IMG/VR virus record: IMGVR_UViG_3300009285_004753
Coordinates: 1 to 64,000 of that record
Direction: 5' to 3' (one strand)
DNA: 64,000 nucleotides
Source: a virus
Program-made: the position numbers and the translations under genes
Notes under the pieces: generated by a model
What the model was told of the DNA's origin: nothing
The model's input: only the letters and a program-made list of their open reading frames with translations
Databases searched by the model: none
Shown here: positions 7,513 through 16,063 of the stretch, one piece after another
How positions within the stretch are numbered: position 1 is the first letter of the stretch
How the letters are laid out: the number at the start of each line of letters is the position of its first letter

Positions 7513-7795
7513 GCCTCACCCCCTCGATGTCCACGAGACTGAGCACCACCACCACCACCGACTCTGCCGGGTTGCGGAACACCAGCGCGCTGGGCGGCGC
7601 TACCCTGTGCGAATACTTCTTGAATGAGCGCCATCCGCACCTGTAAAGATCTCGGATTGCCCAGGCAAGATCCAGTTCGGACGGGTCGGGTGACAAATCA
7701 AAACTTGCACCCCAGAACAGATCGGTTACGTCGATTGCCGGGAAAGCGGGGTCATTGGTGTCTACCTGCGTTGCTCTTATCGTGCTCGGTTTCAT
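7499..7795 (-). CDS. Hypothetical protein, 98 aa
   Basis: Not recognised. Acidic middle (DPSELDLAWAIRDLYRCGWRSF) followed by a beta-rich C-terminus (AESVVVVVLSLVDIEGV). The start is the ATG that overlaps the upstream stop as ATGA. Confidence 0.6.
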   Translation of the reverse strand: MKPSTIRATQVDTNDPAFPAIDVTDLFWGASFDLSPDPSELDLAWAIRDLYRCGWRSFKKYSHRVAPPSALVFRNPAESVVVVVLSLVDIEGVRHGNF

Positions 7796-8136
7796 GGCAC
7801 CACACCCCCCCTGCGTGCACACAGCCCAGCCGCTACTGTTGCAACAGCACGACCCAAGTGTGAAAGAACGAACACACTGTCTTCACCCGGCGCAATCGGG
7901 TCCAGCAAACAACAGCGCACAAGCCGGTCCACAAGGCCGCAACTGACCTTCTGGTACACAGGCCGCGTCGGTGTAGACTCTGCCGTCCTCCAGAGCGCGC
8001 GTCGCCGGTGTGACACGGACAACCAAGTACGCGAGAACGAGATTGAACCGCCCGCCACCAACCCTGACAAAAGGGCCAGCGCTTCAGGCGTTATTTTCGC
8101 CGCTAACGACTCGGCCTTACCTTGTTGACAGCGCAC
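7792..8136 (-). CDS. Hypothetical protein, winged-helix-like, 114 aa
   Basis: ITPEALALLSGLVAGGSISF at the start and CGLVDRLVRCCLLDPI before FVLSHLGRAVATVAAGL give the helix-helix-wing rhythm of MarR-like or phage winged-helix proteins (a 'region opens, then LTxxGR' pattern). This is a shape-based guess only. It is coupled to the next gene by ATGA. Confidence 0.55.
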   Translation of the reverse strand: MRCQQGKAESLAAKITPEALALLSGLVAGGSISFSRTWLSVSHRRRALWRTAESTPTRPVYQKVSCGLVDRLVRCCLLDPIAPGEDSVFVLSHLGRAVATVAAGLCARRGGVVP

Positions 8137-8154
8137 CCTATATCCCCCCGGCGT

Positions 8155-8406
8155 CTAGCGTTGATGCAATGAACCGCCCATAAGCGGGTATATCCCAACG
8201 CGTAAGATCTCTTCTACCTTTTCCTTCACACCGTACCCGCCGTCACGCAGGTCTTCCAGCGCGACGAGCAAGCGCATAACCTCATGCTGGTAATGCAACA
8301 TCACGTGGAACTGAATAGCGATCTGCGATTCACCGAGCAGCGCCAACGCCGGGCCGAGGTCGCGCTGACAAACGGGGCAAACATCATTCTTACACTTGAT
8401 ATTCAC
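8155..8406 (-). CDS. Small zinc-finger-like protein, 83 aa
   Basis: The N-terminus reads CKNDVCPVCQRD, a CxxC-type knuckle, with later His residues (QFHVMLHYQHEVMR) that could complete a zinc site. The remainder is helical. It is coupled by ATGA to the upstream zinc-binding gene, and both could be nucleic-acid-binding regulators. Function unknown. Confidence 0.55.
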   Translation of the reverse strand: MNIKCKNDVCPVCQRDLGPALALLGESQIAIQFHVMLHYQHEVMRLLVALEDLRDGGYGVKEKVEEILRVGIYPLMGGSLHQR

Positions 8407-8693
8407 TGCGCGCCCCCAACCAAAGCGTCCCGCTCTACCTCGAACTTACGGCGGGCATCAGCAAACAGGACAGTACCGTGCTTTGCCTCCAGCCCAGTGA
8501 GCAGCGCCAACTGCTCGTCCACAAACCTGAGCCTGCTTGTACGGTTGAACGCCTCAGTCGCCCGATGGCACTTCTCGCAGCGGTTGGTTGTCCTCGTGCA
8601 TGTCAGCGGGTTATGCCTGCTCTTCAACGGCCCGATGTACTCCAGCACAACCGGCGCCCCTTGGATCGTTTTGTGGCAGATGTCGCAGCGCAT
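8403..8693 (-). CDS. Zinc-ribbon protein, 96 aa
   Basis: Two CxxC knuckles (CDICHKTI at the N-terminus and CEKCHRATE about 40 residues later) form a likely zinc ribbon, followed by an alpha-helical tail (RFVDEQLALLTGLEAKHG). The ATG overlaps the upstream stop as TAATG. Possibly an HNH remnant or a DNA-binding adapter, but catalytic HNH residues are not seen. Confidence 0.6.
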   Translation of the reverse strand: MRCDICHKTIQGAPVVLEYIGPLKSRHNPLTCTRTTNRCEKCHRATEAFNRTSRLRFVDEQLALLTGLEAKHGTVLFADARRKFEVERDALVGGAQ

Positions 8694-9019
8694 TACCGCC
8701 CCTCTTCGGCCAGGAAGTCTCTGCCGAGCCGGATGCCGAACCTGCGGCACACAGTCCGACAGACAACCTGCTCGGAACGAGAAACACCAGCCTCTGACGC
8801 ACGACCCGCCAGTTCTGCTACGATCAGGACCATCTGGGGTTCCGTCAGGCTTAACTGATCGTACAGTTCTGCGTCAGGAAACGCCGCCTGACACTTCCGC
8901 AGGTACGCGTTGATCTCCCATGCCGTCTTTGATTGTTCAGGATACCCGTCGCGGTTTCCCAGCGATTCCATTCCGTGCAGGATCTGTTCGAGTTGTTTTG
9001 CACCCAGGGTCAACTTCAT
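8693..9019 (-). CDS. Hypothetical protein, 108 aa
   Basis: Not recognised. Helical throughout, with GAKQLEQILHGMESLGNRDG, then LTEPQMVLIVAELAGRASEA and a C-terminal CRTVCRRFGIRLGR that looks helix-turn-helix-like. Of two nearby ATGs I chose the second, because GGAGG is 8 bases from it and only 2 from the first. Its leader is duplicated in front of an unrelated gene near 31.9 kb. Confidence 0.6.
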   Translation of the reverse strand: MKLTLGAKQLEQILHGMESLGNRDGYPEQSKTAWEINAYLRKCQAAFPDAELYDQLSLTEPQMVLIVAELAGRASEAGVSRSEQVVCRTVCRRFGIRLGRDFLAEEGR

Positions 9020-9070
9020 CGGCATCGCCTCCGTTATCAACGCCAGAACAACATGCAACCGGCGTGCCAG
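9014..9070 (-). repeat. Duplicated leader/promoter segment, copy 1
   Basis: On the minus strand this stretch reads CTGGCACGC, TTGCATG, TGATAAC and then GGAGGCGATGCCGATGAAG. The same ordered blocks occur at 31874-31931. The two copies lead into unrelated proteins, so the shared part is regulatory: ribosome site, first codons and probable promoter. Confidence 0.65.
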
Positions 9071-9183
9071 AAACAGGAAACGTGTAACATCAACGAGTTA
9101 GCAATTCGGCTGTAGCACCGCATATGTATCATTTCAAGATGATGTTGCAAAATGGCGCAACAAAATGAGACACACATGCGGGC
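9071..9183 (-). promoter_or_regulatory. Intergenic region with inverted repeat and possible sigma-70-type promoter
   Basis: This gap, AT-richer than its surroundings, contains on the minus strand TGTTGC, an 8-base loop and GCAACA (possible hairpin or operator). A TTGCAA hexamer follows within that arm, with TACATA 16 bases downstream. It differs from the GGTATA elements, so it could be a host-type promoter. Confidence 0.35.
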
Positions 9184-9456
9184 TTACTTGCCGGGCGATA
9201 CCAGGATCGGCGTCAGGAAGATCGCCTGGCCGCGCAACTCGACCCGCACCTTGTAACCGCGAAGCTTACGAGCGCGCAGGAGCGACACGTAACACGAGCG
9301 CAACGCCGGTCCCCCCGGCTCCGCCACGTATGACATCGAAAACCCGTCCATAAGGTTCGATGCGCGATCCAGCATGTCCGCCCACGCCGACTGCCGCCGT
9401 CCCGTCCGGCGCAACGGAGCGGGAATTGCCGTCGTCCTAACCTTGCGCGTCGTCAT
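9184..9456 (-). CDS. Hypothetical basic protein, 90 aa
   Basis: Not recognised. The N-terminus is strongly basic (RKVRTTAIPAPLRRTGRRQS) and suggests nucleic-acid binding. The C-terminal half is beta-rich (KLRGYKVRVELRGQAIFLTP). It sits between the papain-like lysin candidate and the start of the 108-aa unit. Confidence 0.55.
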   Translation of the reverse strand: MTTRKVRTTAIPAPLRRTGRRQSAWADMLDRASNLMDGFSMSYVAEPGGPALRSCYVSLLRARKLRGYKVRVELRGQAIFLTPILVSPGK

Positions 9457-9465
9457 CCGCCCCCC

Positions 9466-10515
9466 CTAAGCCAGAACCAACGGCCACGGCTGCCGGCCCT
9501 TCCACGGCCCATCGACAGGGCTGCACGTCTGCGTGTCCACGTTTGACACACGGTATACGTCGTAGCCCTGCGTAACCCCCTCGTAAGGTCCGATCAGCCG
9601 GAACGTCTGTTTCGTTCCCGAGTAGAACTTCTCAGGCACGCCATCGCCGTCGGTATCCTTTTTCGGGTAGAACCCGTCTGCCGCCCACCGCGCCAAACCC
9701 GGCCCCATCGGCTGACCGGGACGGTAGGGGTCTTCCAGCATCAACCCATCAGGCCCACCAACCTTCAAGACAAGGATGCAATGATGTTCCATCTCGACCA
9801 TGTTCACTTTGTTCAGCCACTCCCAGTGCCGGTACAGGTTCGACAACGGGATCTTCTCCAGCCTGTACTTCCCTTCGACCTCACAGTACTCGTCGTACCC
9901 AGGGATACGCGTGTTCTTGTAGACTTCGTCGTGATCGAAGTTCGCAATCTGCCAAGCCGACCGCCCAATCCGGAAGTTGTACTCGTGGTTAGCGCTGAGA
10001 TACCAGCCGAGAATCAGACCAGCCCAGGGACTACACGTCCCCCCATGCACAGGCGGCGTCACACCAGTACCAGGTACAATGCGGCCAACACGCGGAATCA
10101 CGAACATCTGCTGAGCGTCGAACTCCTTCGAGTCGAAGTAGTACGGGTCAATCCATCCACCGTACCGGCAGCCCTGCCCACCGTCACACCGCTGTTGCAG
10201 CCGCACAGCGTCCGAGATCCGGCGATCCAACGGGGTCACAGGCAACGAAACCGGCAACCGCCGCACTTCATCCCATGTGTCCACCGCAGCAGTCTCTGTG
10301 TTCGCCCGTAACGTCTCCAGCCTGAGTTTCAGCGCCGCCAACGTCGGCGTATCCGCCACTCCAGTGAGGAGCAGGTCCGATGCCGCTTGAAGACGCCGCA
10401 CAGCACCCTCGGTAATCGGGCCGAAGAATCCCGACCACGGACTGACAGGGTACCCGGCAGTTGTCAGATCGATCTGAAGCTGCTTGACTGCGCTACTGCG
10501 ATCACCACGTTGCAT
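9466..10515 (-). CDS. Peptidoglycan-binding / papain-like peptidase lysin candidate
   Basis: Residues 3-62 are a PG_binding_1 domain (GDRSSAVKQLQIDLTTAGYP, FFGPITEGAVRRLQ). The C-terminal two thirds contain a possible Cys-His-Asp triad: C161 in HGGTCSPWAGL, H244/H245 in MEMEHHCILVLKV, and D262 in LMLEDPY. This order and spacing fit papain-fold C39/NlpC-type peptidases or amidases. A DTDGDGVPE loop near residue 290 looks like an EF-hand-type calcium site. The role is probably a cell-wall endopeptidase or amidase used for lysis. The ATG of MQRGDRS is preferred to a GTG 15 bases upstream. Confidence 0.65.
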   Translation of the reverse strand: MQRGDRSSAVKQLQIDLTTAGYPVSPWSGFFGPITEGAVRRLQAASDLLLTGVADTPTLAALKLRLETLRANTETAAVDTWDEVRRLPVSLPVTPLDRRISDAVRLQQRCDGGQGCRYGGWIDPYYFDSKEFDAQQMFVIPRVGRIVPGTGVTPPVHGGTCSPWAGLILGWYLSANHEYNFRIGRSAWQIANFDHDEVYKNTRIPGYDEYCEVEGKYRLEKIPLSNLYRHWEWLNKVNMVEMEHHCILVLKVGGPDGLMLEDPYRPGQPMGPGLARWAADGFYPKKDTDGDGVPEKFYSGTKQTFRLIGPYEGVTQGYDVYRVSNVDTQTCSPVDGPWKGRQPWPLVLA

Positions 10516-10536
10516 TGTCACACCGCCCACTCAGAG

Positions 10537-11529
10537 TTAACGGTCAAAACCACGCCACCAGTGTGCTGCATCGTTCTGCGCGTCTCCCTGCATCTGAAGA
10601 ATAGCGTCCAACGACGCCTTGTCCCGAAGCGCAGCACGCCGCTCTAGGCGCGGCGCCTTCTCGCTGCCAAGCTTGGCAGCCACTGTCGTCTCAGACAGGT
10701 AGATCGACCTGATCAACGACTCGACCGCCGGGTACGAGCGGCGTAAAACAGCCGAAGGGTAGGACACGGGAGCCTGCGGACCGACGGTGCTTTCCGATAC
10801 TTCCGACCCGGACCCGCTATCGGGGACATCAATGAACGGGATCTTGAATTTCCGCCCCTTGTACTCGGAATACTCCCTGCCCCAGAAGATACGGCGTTCT
10901 TTCTGCTGAGCACTCCAAGTAACGAACGACTCGGGTTCCCGACTGACCCCCAGCGCAGCACGGACATAGGAGGCATATTCCTCGGCCGACGGATGGATCT
11001 GATCCCGCTCCCACTCCGTTCTCGGTTTGGGTCTACGGCCGGCAACACGTTCGTCGCGGACATAGCCGGCGTAAGCGCCTTTCGGCCCGACCAGCACGGT
11101 ATCCCGAACACCAAGTACCTTTCCCTTGGGCGTGAGTAGTTCAAAGTGGTACCCGGTAGACGTCCGCTCACCGAAAATCACAGCAGACTGATCTACCTGC
11201 GGATCAGCAGCGTAAGACAGAAGTACATCGCGCGGGATGTTCATTATGAAAAACGGGTTCTCGACCCCGGTAAAGTTACCGATGATCTGCCGATACCCAT
11301 ACCCATCCGACCTAATCTGAGCCGCCAACGCCCGATTTCGTGCCCTGTTCGCCGCAGGATCTGTGATCGGCGTACTCTGTGGGTTCTCCGCTGTAACGAT
11401 CCCGAGTGTGCCCACCGTAGGCACGTCGCCCTGCATGATCTGCATCAGCCGGGAATACCCGCTCTCAGTCAGCACGGTACACTCAGACACGGCGCTAAGC
11501 AGGGCATCGAATTGGGTTTCGTCTTTCAC
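10537..11529 (-). CDS. Hypothetical phage protein, 330 aa
   Basis: Residues about 45-95 (TAENPQ, NRALAAQIRSDGYGYRQIIG, then VENPFFIMNI) match a motif I have seen in several phage proteins of unknown function, where an N-rich helix precedes GY...G.F.G.E.SF. The remainder has a basic middle (RRPKPRTEWERDQIHPSAEE) and a helical C-terminus. No catalytic residues are evident. It is an isolated gene between the lysin candidate and the coiled-coil protein. Confidence 0.6.
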   Translation of the reverse strand: MKDETQFDALLSAVSECTVLTESGYSRLMQIMQGDVPTVGTLGIVTAENPQSTPITDPAANRARNRALAAQIRSDGYGYRQIIGNFTGVENPFFIMNIPRDVLLSYAADPQVDQSAVIFGERTSTGYHFELLTPKGKVLGVRDTVLVGPKGAYAGYVRDERVAGRRPKPRTEWERDQIHPSAEEYASYVRAALGVSREPESFVTWSAQQKERRIFWGREYSEYKGRKFKIPFIDVPDSGSGSEVSESTVGPQAPVSYPSAVLRRSYPAVESLIRSIYLSETTVAAKLGSEKAPRLERRAALRDKASLDAILQMQGDAQNDAAHWWRGFDR

Positions 11530-11547
11530 GTCACCTCCTTACACAGA

Positions 11548-12471
11548 TCACACGTCAGCGGCCGGCTCCTCGGCAGACGGAACGAACGCAGGCGCCGGAG
11601 TGACGTTGCGGTCGTCCAGCACCGCGGCCTCAGCGAGCCGGCCTCGAACGGGGTCTGAAGCATCGGGCAGAGCGTCCACCGAACTGACCGGAGAAACAGC
11701 GACGGGAACAGACAGATCGAGCGGCGCAGCAGGCGGCGGGAGCACGAGGGCTTCAACCGGCTGTGTACCATCAGGTGCGGCCTGAATCAACAGGTCCGGG
11801 CCATAGGCTTTCGTCAGGCCCACAGCGTCCTGCCTGCGCCACTCGTTCAAGTACCAGACGAACAACTCCAGGCACGCCGACCTGTACGCGTCCGTCTGTA
11901 CGAATTCCCGCAGGACGGGCGTCTTCCACGACAGGATGTCGCGCGGTACGATCTGGCGCAGCTTCCGCCGCAATTCAACCCCCAACACACCTTTGACGTG
12001 GATCTTCTCCAGCAGTTCTCCATTGTACAGCAGCAGGTCGCTCAATTCCGCTGCCTTACCCTGCAACTCCACGATCCGCACGTCCTTGACGTCGAGCAGC
12101 GCTTCCGCCGTTGCAACTTGATCACGAAAGACCTGCAATGCTGCCTCGACCTCAGCCGCCGGCGAGCCATGAACGGCCTGCTCTGCCGTTGACTTCAGTA
12201 CCGACAGTGCCGGACCGAAAGCGGATGACATTGCCTTGACGTCAGAAACGAACTGGCTGGACCAGGAATCGATCTGCTGCCGCAGTTCATCTGCCGTAAC
12301 CGACATCGCAGCAGCCTGCGTCCGAACGACTTCGACCTGCGTCGTTGACGACGCACGAGCAGCCTGGACTTCAGCCTCCAGCCTCGCGATCGCCCGTTTC
12401 TGCTTCTGAACCTGACTCTCCGCCTGCATCAGCCGCTTCTTAAGCCCCAGCCCGTCGTGCTGCTGCACCAT
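11548..12471 (-). CDS. Coiled-coil protein, 307 aa
   Basis: The N-terminal third is a long coiled coil (LMQAESQVQKQKRAIARLEA and continuing). Later come heptad-like stretches, a conserved-looking IVPRDILSWKTP segment and a Pro/Ala-rich C-terminal tail. Such composition suits a scaffold, structural or DNA-organising role, but no family is recognised. A GTTGATAACGGGGG leader precedes its ATG. Confidence 0.6.
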   Translation of the reverse strand: MVQQHDGLGLKKRLMQAESQVQKQKRAIARLEAEVQAARASSTTQVEVVRTQAAAMSVTADELRQQIDSWSSQFVSDVKAMSSAFGPALSVLKSTAEQAVHGSPAAEVEAALQVFRDQVATAEALLDVKDVRIVELQGKAAELSDLLLYNGELLEKIHVKGVLGVELRRKLRQIVPRDILSWKTPVLREFVQTDAYRSACLELFVWYLNEWRRQDAVGLTKAYGPDLLIQAAPDGTQPVEALVLPPPAAPLDLSVPVAVSPVSSVDALPDASDPVRGRLAEAAVLDDRNVTPAPAFVPSAEEPAADV

Positions 12472-12486
12472 GTGACACCCCCGTTA

Positions 12487-12735
12487 TCAACCCTGCCGCG
12501 ATACAATCACTGCGCCCGCCCTGTTTACCTCACCGAGACACCGGCGGCACGTCGCGTTCGGCAGAGCCGCCGTCAAGCGCAGCAAAACATAGTCTCGCCG
12601 CGTACCCGGTACCTTCTTGTCCGGCACCCACTGCACCAGTACCTCAGCACCGGACTGACCGTTGCGCTTGATCCGCGCCCCGGCATCATCCTTCACGAAC
12701 CAGAAGTCCTTACCTTTCAGCGCCGCTACTACCAT
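12487..12735 (-). CDS. Hypothetical protein, 82 aa
   Basis: A beta-strand-rich small protein (GKDFWFVKDDAGARIKR, EVLVQWVPDKKV, RRDYVLLRLTAAL) with a CRRC knuckle near the end. I chose the ATG after GGAGGAGGGTGAAG, because the longer frame overlaps the upstream gene's stop region and lacks a ribosome site. Not recognised. Confidence 0.55.
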   Translation of the reverse strand: MVVAALKGKDFWFVKDDAGARIKRNGQSGAEVLVQWVPDKKVPGTRRDYVLLRLTAALPNATCRRCLGEVNRAGAVIVSRQG

Positions 12736-12761
12736 CTTCACCCTCCTCCACCAACGCTGCA

Positions 12762-13115
12762 TCAATTCGCCTGCAAAGCGCGGCATAACGTGTCAAGAAG
12801 CACAGGACAAATCCGCCCTGCGTCTACGATCGCAACGCCAGCGAACCGACCGTCCGTCACCATGGAGAACACGGCATCCCACGGCAACGTCAGCGCTGCA
12901 GGCGTCATCCCTTCCGCGGCATCAACGGCCAGCAGATACCGCACTGCACTCTCCCCGTCACCAAACGTCGGGATGTACTGCAGCCCATCCGACACCGCTG
13001 TAAGCACCTGGTACTCGTCATCGACATTCACCGCGGCTACGACAGGAGCGGCCCATCTGCGAGCAGCAACTATCGCTGTTTCTTCGGTAGTCGTCAGTAC
13101 GGTCGCTTTCAACAC
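12762..13115 (-). CDS. Hypothetical protein, 117 aa
   Basis: Not recognised. Alternating strands and helices (VVAAVNVDDEYQVLTAVSDG, FAGVAIVDAGRICPVLLDTL) suggest a small alpha/beta fold. A GTG start is used, or possibly the TTG directly after it, behind a GGGGGTGA ribosome site. It is the first gene after a GGTATA-type promoter. Confidence 0.55.
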   Translation of the reverse strand: MLKATVLTTTEETAIVAARRWAAPVVAAVNVDDEYQVLTAVSDGLQYIPTFGDGESAVRYLLAVDAAEGMTPAALTLPWDAVFSMVTDGRFAGVAIVDAGRICPVLLDTLCRALQAN

Positions 13116-13129
13116 TCACCCCCACCAAC

Positions 13130-13165
13130 ACCAACTCTATACCACAAACACGGGGAAGCAAGCAC
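13130..13165 (-). promoter_or_regulatory. GGTATA-type promoter upstream of the 117-aa gene
   Basis: Minus strand TTTGTGGTATAGAG with its hexamer at 13138-13143, 22 bases before the start codon. TGG precedes the TATAGA hexamer, which is an extended -10 arrangement. It lies in the 60-base gap after the TerL stop. Confidence 0.55.
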
Positions 13166-13175
13166 AAAGTACAGA

Positions 13176-15071
13176 CTACCCGCGCCGAATCAACAACTCA
13201 AACGGGTGCTCGGCCCCGCCTACAGCGCCCCGCTGCGTAGCAGTATGCAGCAGGCTTGATTGCGCAGCGGGACTGACCCCGGTAGCGTTGAGCATGCATG
13301 TAAACGACGCAGCCGCCAACGAGTCGGCGATGTCTTTCGACCCGCCAACGGGTTTCTCTACCTTGACTTTCACGCCTGACCCGACGCGGCGCAATCCTTC
13401 CAACTCAGTGCGCAACAACCGATGCGGATACGCCTGTACTCGGTGCTCGGAATAGGCGTTACGCAGTGTAGAGTAAGGCTCAATCGTTTTCTCTACACTC
13501 TGCCGACCTGCGTCGATCCCCGCCTGCGTCAACAGATTGATGGAGTCAGTAGACTGGTACTGATCAAACGTAGTCTTTCCTATTACGAGACCATGTGACC
13601 GCAGCCAGAAGATGAACGACCGGATCTTCTCGAAACAAATCCTATCGCCAGGAGCATTCTGGATCGCCAGAACAAAATCTACCCAAAGAAGTAACCGCGT
13701 GTGCGACTCGTGTTCAACCGTCGCGACAGGAGCGACACACGCCAACCCGGCGGCACAATTATTCTCTGCCAGGTCAGCGTGAATGTAACGAGGAGCAGCA
13801 GGAAAGTACCGCGGCTGGAACCGAGTAGCAGCAACATCAAGCGGAACAAACATCACGTCGCGCTGAAAAAATTCGATCAATGGCACCGGATCACGAACGC
13901 CGATCTGCACAGTCTCCAACAACCACGGATTTTCTCGCGTCGAATCCGCAGCGCTGTCAACCGGCCCCATCGACTCAAAGAACCGGCCATCTGAAAGAAC
14001 GGAACGCCCGGAGACTTCGCGGATTGCACCGGTAATATCGCGTTCGTACAGGACTCGAACCTCGGGAATGTCCGGCACGGCCTCGACGGCCCCGTCCCCA
14101 GGCGGCAGCGCGTCTCCCTTCAGGATCTCCGGGGGGTGTACGCGATCGCCGCAATACACCCGAAACGTCGGCAACCCCTTGTACTTCGGTTTCACGTCAT
14201 ACAAAGCGTACATGGAGCAATACACGTGCGGGTCGTTGCGACACATTACCTTGTGCGCCCGCGTGAAGTCTCCCTCGTCGTTGGCCGACGACGCCAAACA
14301 CAGTAGCGTCGGCTGACCAAAACGAGATGTGATCCTGTTACGCGTTGAAGAGTAGAGTTTGTAGACCTCAGACTGTTCGGCCCGCTTCGTCCTGCCCTGC
14401 TTACGAAAGTTCGCCTCGTCCAGCAGCCCGCCGATGACATTCTGACCCAACGCGTGAATGGAACCGGCGCCAAGTGTGACGCCGACGTTGTTCGGGAACT
14501 CATGGTACTGGTCTCCTGCACGCCGGGACCGCTTACCCACGCGAGCCGCTTCACGAAAGTACGGCGAGACCTGCATGTAAGACATCATCGTACCGTAAGC
14601 CGTATCATCGGCAAGGTACTTGTAGATGTTGAAAAGAGCGAAAACTACAGCGGAACCGGGCAACAGGCCGTAAAACGTCTGCGGATTCCGCATCTTGAAC
14701 AGCAGCATCATCTTGTACAGTAGCGCGATCACAGCTTTGGACGTCTTGCCCACTCCGATCGCTCCGTCCAGCACCCACTCGTAAACCCCGTTCTCGGGCG
14801 ATAGCACGTGAATGAGATCCCGTCGCCACTCCGGGTACAGGTCTTGACACACCATACCCATAAACTCAGGGTCAGACAGAAACGCCGCGGGCGATGGGGG
14901 GCGCTCCTCAAAGTCTATCCGCCATAACGCCTGAAGCACCTGCGAGTCGCCCTTGACCGCATACTCGTTCAGCGCTGCAACCAGGACGGTGCGCTCGTCG
15001 AAGGTAAGCGGCGGAAGCTCCTTACCCGCCAACAGGCGATCAATCTGTCGGGGGGTCTGGTCGTCTGGCAT
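13176..15071 (-). CDS. terL: Terminase large subunit (TerL)
   Basis: DNA-packaging motor ATPase and headful or cos nuclease that acts at the portal. Walker A is GAIGVGKTSK at residues 103-112, and Walker B with the catalytic Glu is VIGGLLDEA at 212-220. The RNase H-like nuclease carries likely metal ligands D433 (YIHADLAEN), D503 (TFDQYQST) and D580/D583 (KDIADSL). At 631 aa it is full length. It overlaps the small-subunit candidate by 32 bases. It lies about 27 kb from the portal, with the replication genes in between. Confidence 0.93.
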   Translation of the reverse strand: MPDDQTPRQIDRLLAGKELPPLTFDERTVLVAALNEYAVKGDSQVLQALWRIDFEERPPSPAAFLSDPEFMGMVCQDLYPEWRRDLIHVLSPENGVYEWVLDGAIGVGKTSKAVIALLYKMMLLFKMRNPQTFYGLLPGSAVVFALFNIYKYLADDTAYGTMMSYMQVSPYFREAARVGKRSRRAGDQYHEFPNNVGVTLGAGSIHALGQNVIGGLLDEANFRKQGRTKRAEQSEVYKLYSSTRNRITSRFGQPTLLCLASSANDEGDFTRAHKVMCRNDPHVYCSMYALYDVKPKYKGLPTFRVYCGDRVHPPEILKGDALPPGDGAVEAVPDIPEVRVLYERDITGAIREVSGRSVLSDGRFFESMGPVDSAADSTRENPWLLETVQIGVRDPVPLIEFFQRDVMFVPLDVAATRFQPRYFPAAPRYIHADLAENNCAAGLACVAPVATVEHESHTRLLLWVDFVLAIQNAPGDRICFEKIRSFIFWLRSHGLVIGKTTFDQYQSTDSINLLTQAGIDAGRQSVEKTIEPYSTLRNAYSEHRVQAYPHRLLRTELEGLRRVGSGVKVKVEKPVGGSKDIADSLAAASFTCMLNATGVSPAAQSSLLHTATQRGAVGGAEHPFELLIRRG

Positions 15072-15681
15072 CGGATGTCAGTCGGTCTACCAGAGACCGC
15101 AATCTGTCTCTAGACTCGGGCGACAGGCGTATCATCTGCCCCCCGATCTCCAGCACATCACCAGCGTCGGAGATCTGCTGCCGCGCACGGACCAGCGACT
15201 CGGTGTCCAAAAGACGCAGCCGCATCTCAACCACCTGGTCGATAAACGCCAGGTCGCTGACCATCGTCTTTTGACAAACTTCCAACAGTCGGATCACGTC
15301 CGTGTCCTTCATCGCGCCCAAACGCTCCGGGCGTTGAATCTCGCCTTCGACCTTCTGCACGAATCGCGACATCCGAACCACGCGCTCAAACCGCGCCCGA
15401 GCAACGCCGACCAGACCGACGCGCAACCTGTTTTCGTAACTATCCAGCACATCGTCGATCGCAGCCTTCGCTGACTCCAGGTCAGCACCACCGCGGTCGT
15501 TGACCACGTCCAATATGCGCTCTAGCTTATCCAACTCGCTCCGGCGGTCTCGGAACAAGTGCGCCAGCGTTTGCAGCACATCGCCGTCTGTACTAACAGC
15601 GGCAAACGCTTGAATGTCCGCTTCACCTATTCCGGCAACTGCCGCCGTCGGCAGTGACGTACAGCTACCTCTTTTCCGCAT
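15040..15681 (-). CDS. Helical protein upstream of TerL (terminase small subunit candidate)
   Basis: This protein is almost entirely helical and charged (LAHLFRDRRSELDKLERILD, VVRMSRFVQKVEGEIQRPER). Its position directly before terL, overlapping it, is the usual one for the small terminase subunit that recognises phage DNA. No clear helix-turn-helix is visible, so the call rests on context. The start ATG follows a GGGGGGCAG site inside the end of the upstream gene. Confidence 0.45.
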   Translation of the reverse strand: MRKRGSCTSLPTAAVAGIGEADIQAFAAVSTDGDVLQTLAHLFRDRRSELDKLERILDVVNDRGGADLESAKAAIDDVLDSYENRLRVGLVGVARARFERVVRMSRFVQKVEGEIQRPERLGAMKDTDVIRLLEVCQKTMVSDLAFIDQVVEMRLRLLDTESLVRARQQISDAGDVLEIGGQMIRLSPESRDRLRSLVDRLTSDARRPDPPTD

Positions 15682-16063
15682 TCTGCCCCCCACAGTACGT
15701 GACGACATCCAGTCGATCCAACGCCGACAACCCGTCTACCAACTGTTGCATCTGTTGCAGCCGCTGAGCCAGCCCCACCGGATCGCTCACCAGCGTCCTG
15801 TCGCCATCCAACGAAGACTCCTGCGCTATTCGACGGGCCAGCACCATGTCGCCAGATTGCGCGGCCATATACGAGCGCACATCGCGGACTGCCCGCTCCA
15901 ACCGCGCCGCCGACGGCACACGGAACGTCACACCTGCGAACACAGAAAGGAATCGAAAGAACGCCTCTTCTCCGAACATTTCGTACAGCAGGGGGAGTAC
16001 GCTGTACCTGTCGTCGCGTAACAGCATTAGTTTGATTAGTTGGACTCGATCAAGCTGCGCCAC
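15665..16063 (-). CDS. Hypothetical protein, 132 aa
   Basis: Helical, with EMFGEEAFFRFLSVFAGVTF and then RVPSAARLERAVRDVRSY, reminiscent of small phage DNA-binding or Mor-like activators, but too weak to assign. The GTG start has a textbook GGAGG six bases upstream and overlaps the sigma-like gene by 14 bases. Longer versions run out of frame through that gene and are rejected. Confidence 0.55.
   Translation of the reverse strand: MAQLDRVQLIKLMLLRDDRYSVLPLLYEMFGEEAFFRFLSVFAGVTFRVPSAARLERAVRDVRSYMAAQSGDMVLARRIAQESSLDGDRTLVSDPVGLAQRLQQMQQLVDGLSALDRLDVVTYCGGQNAEKR

Noticed and set aside
12457-13455. 332-codon plus-strand open frame
   Set aside because: It lies antisense to three minus-strand genes with ribosome sites. 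Its composition is that of a GC-rich antisense shadow and it has no recognisable domain.
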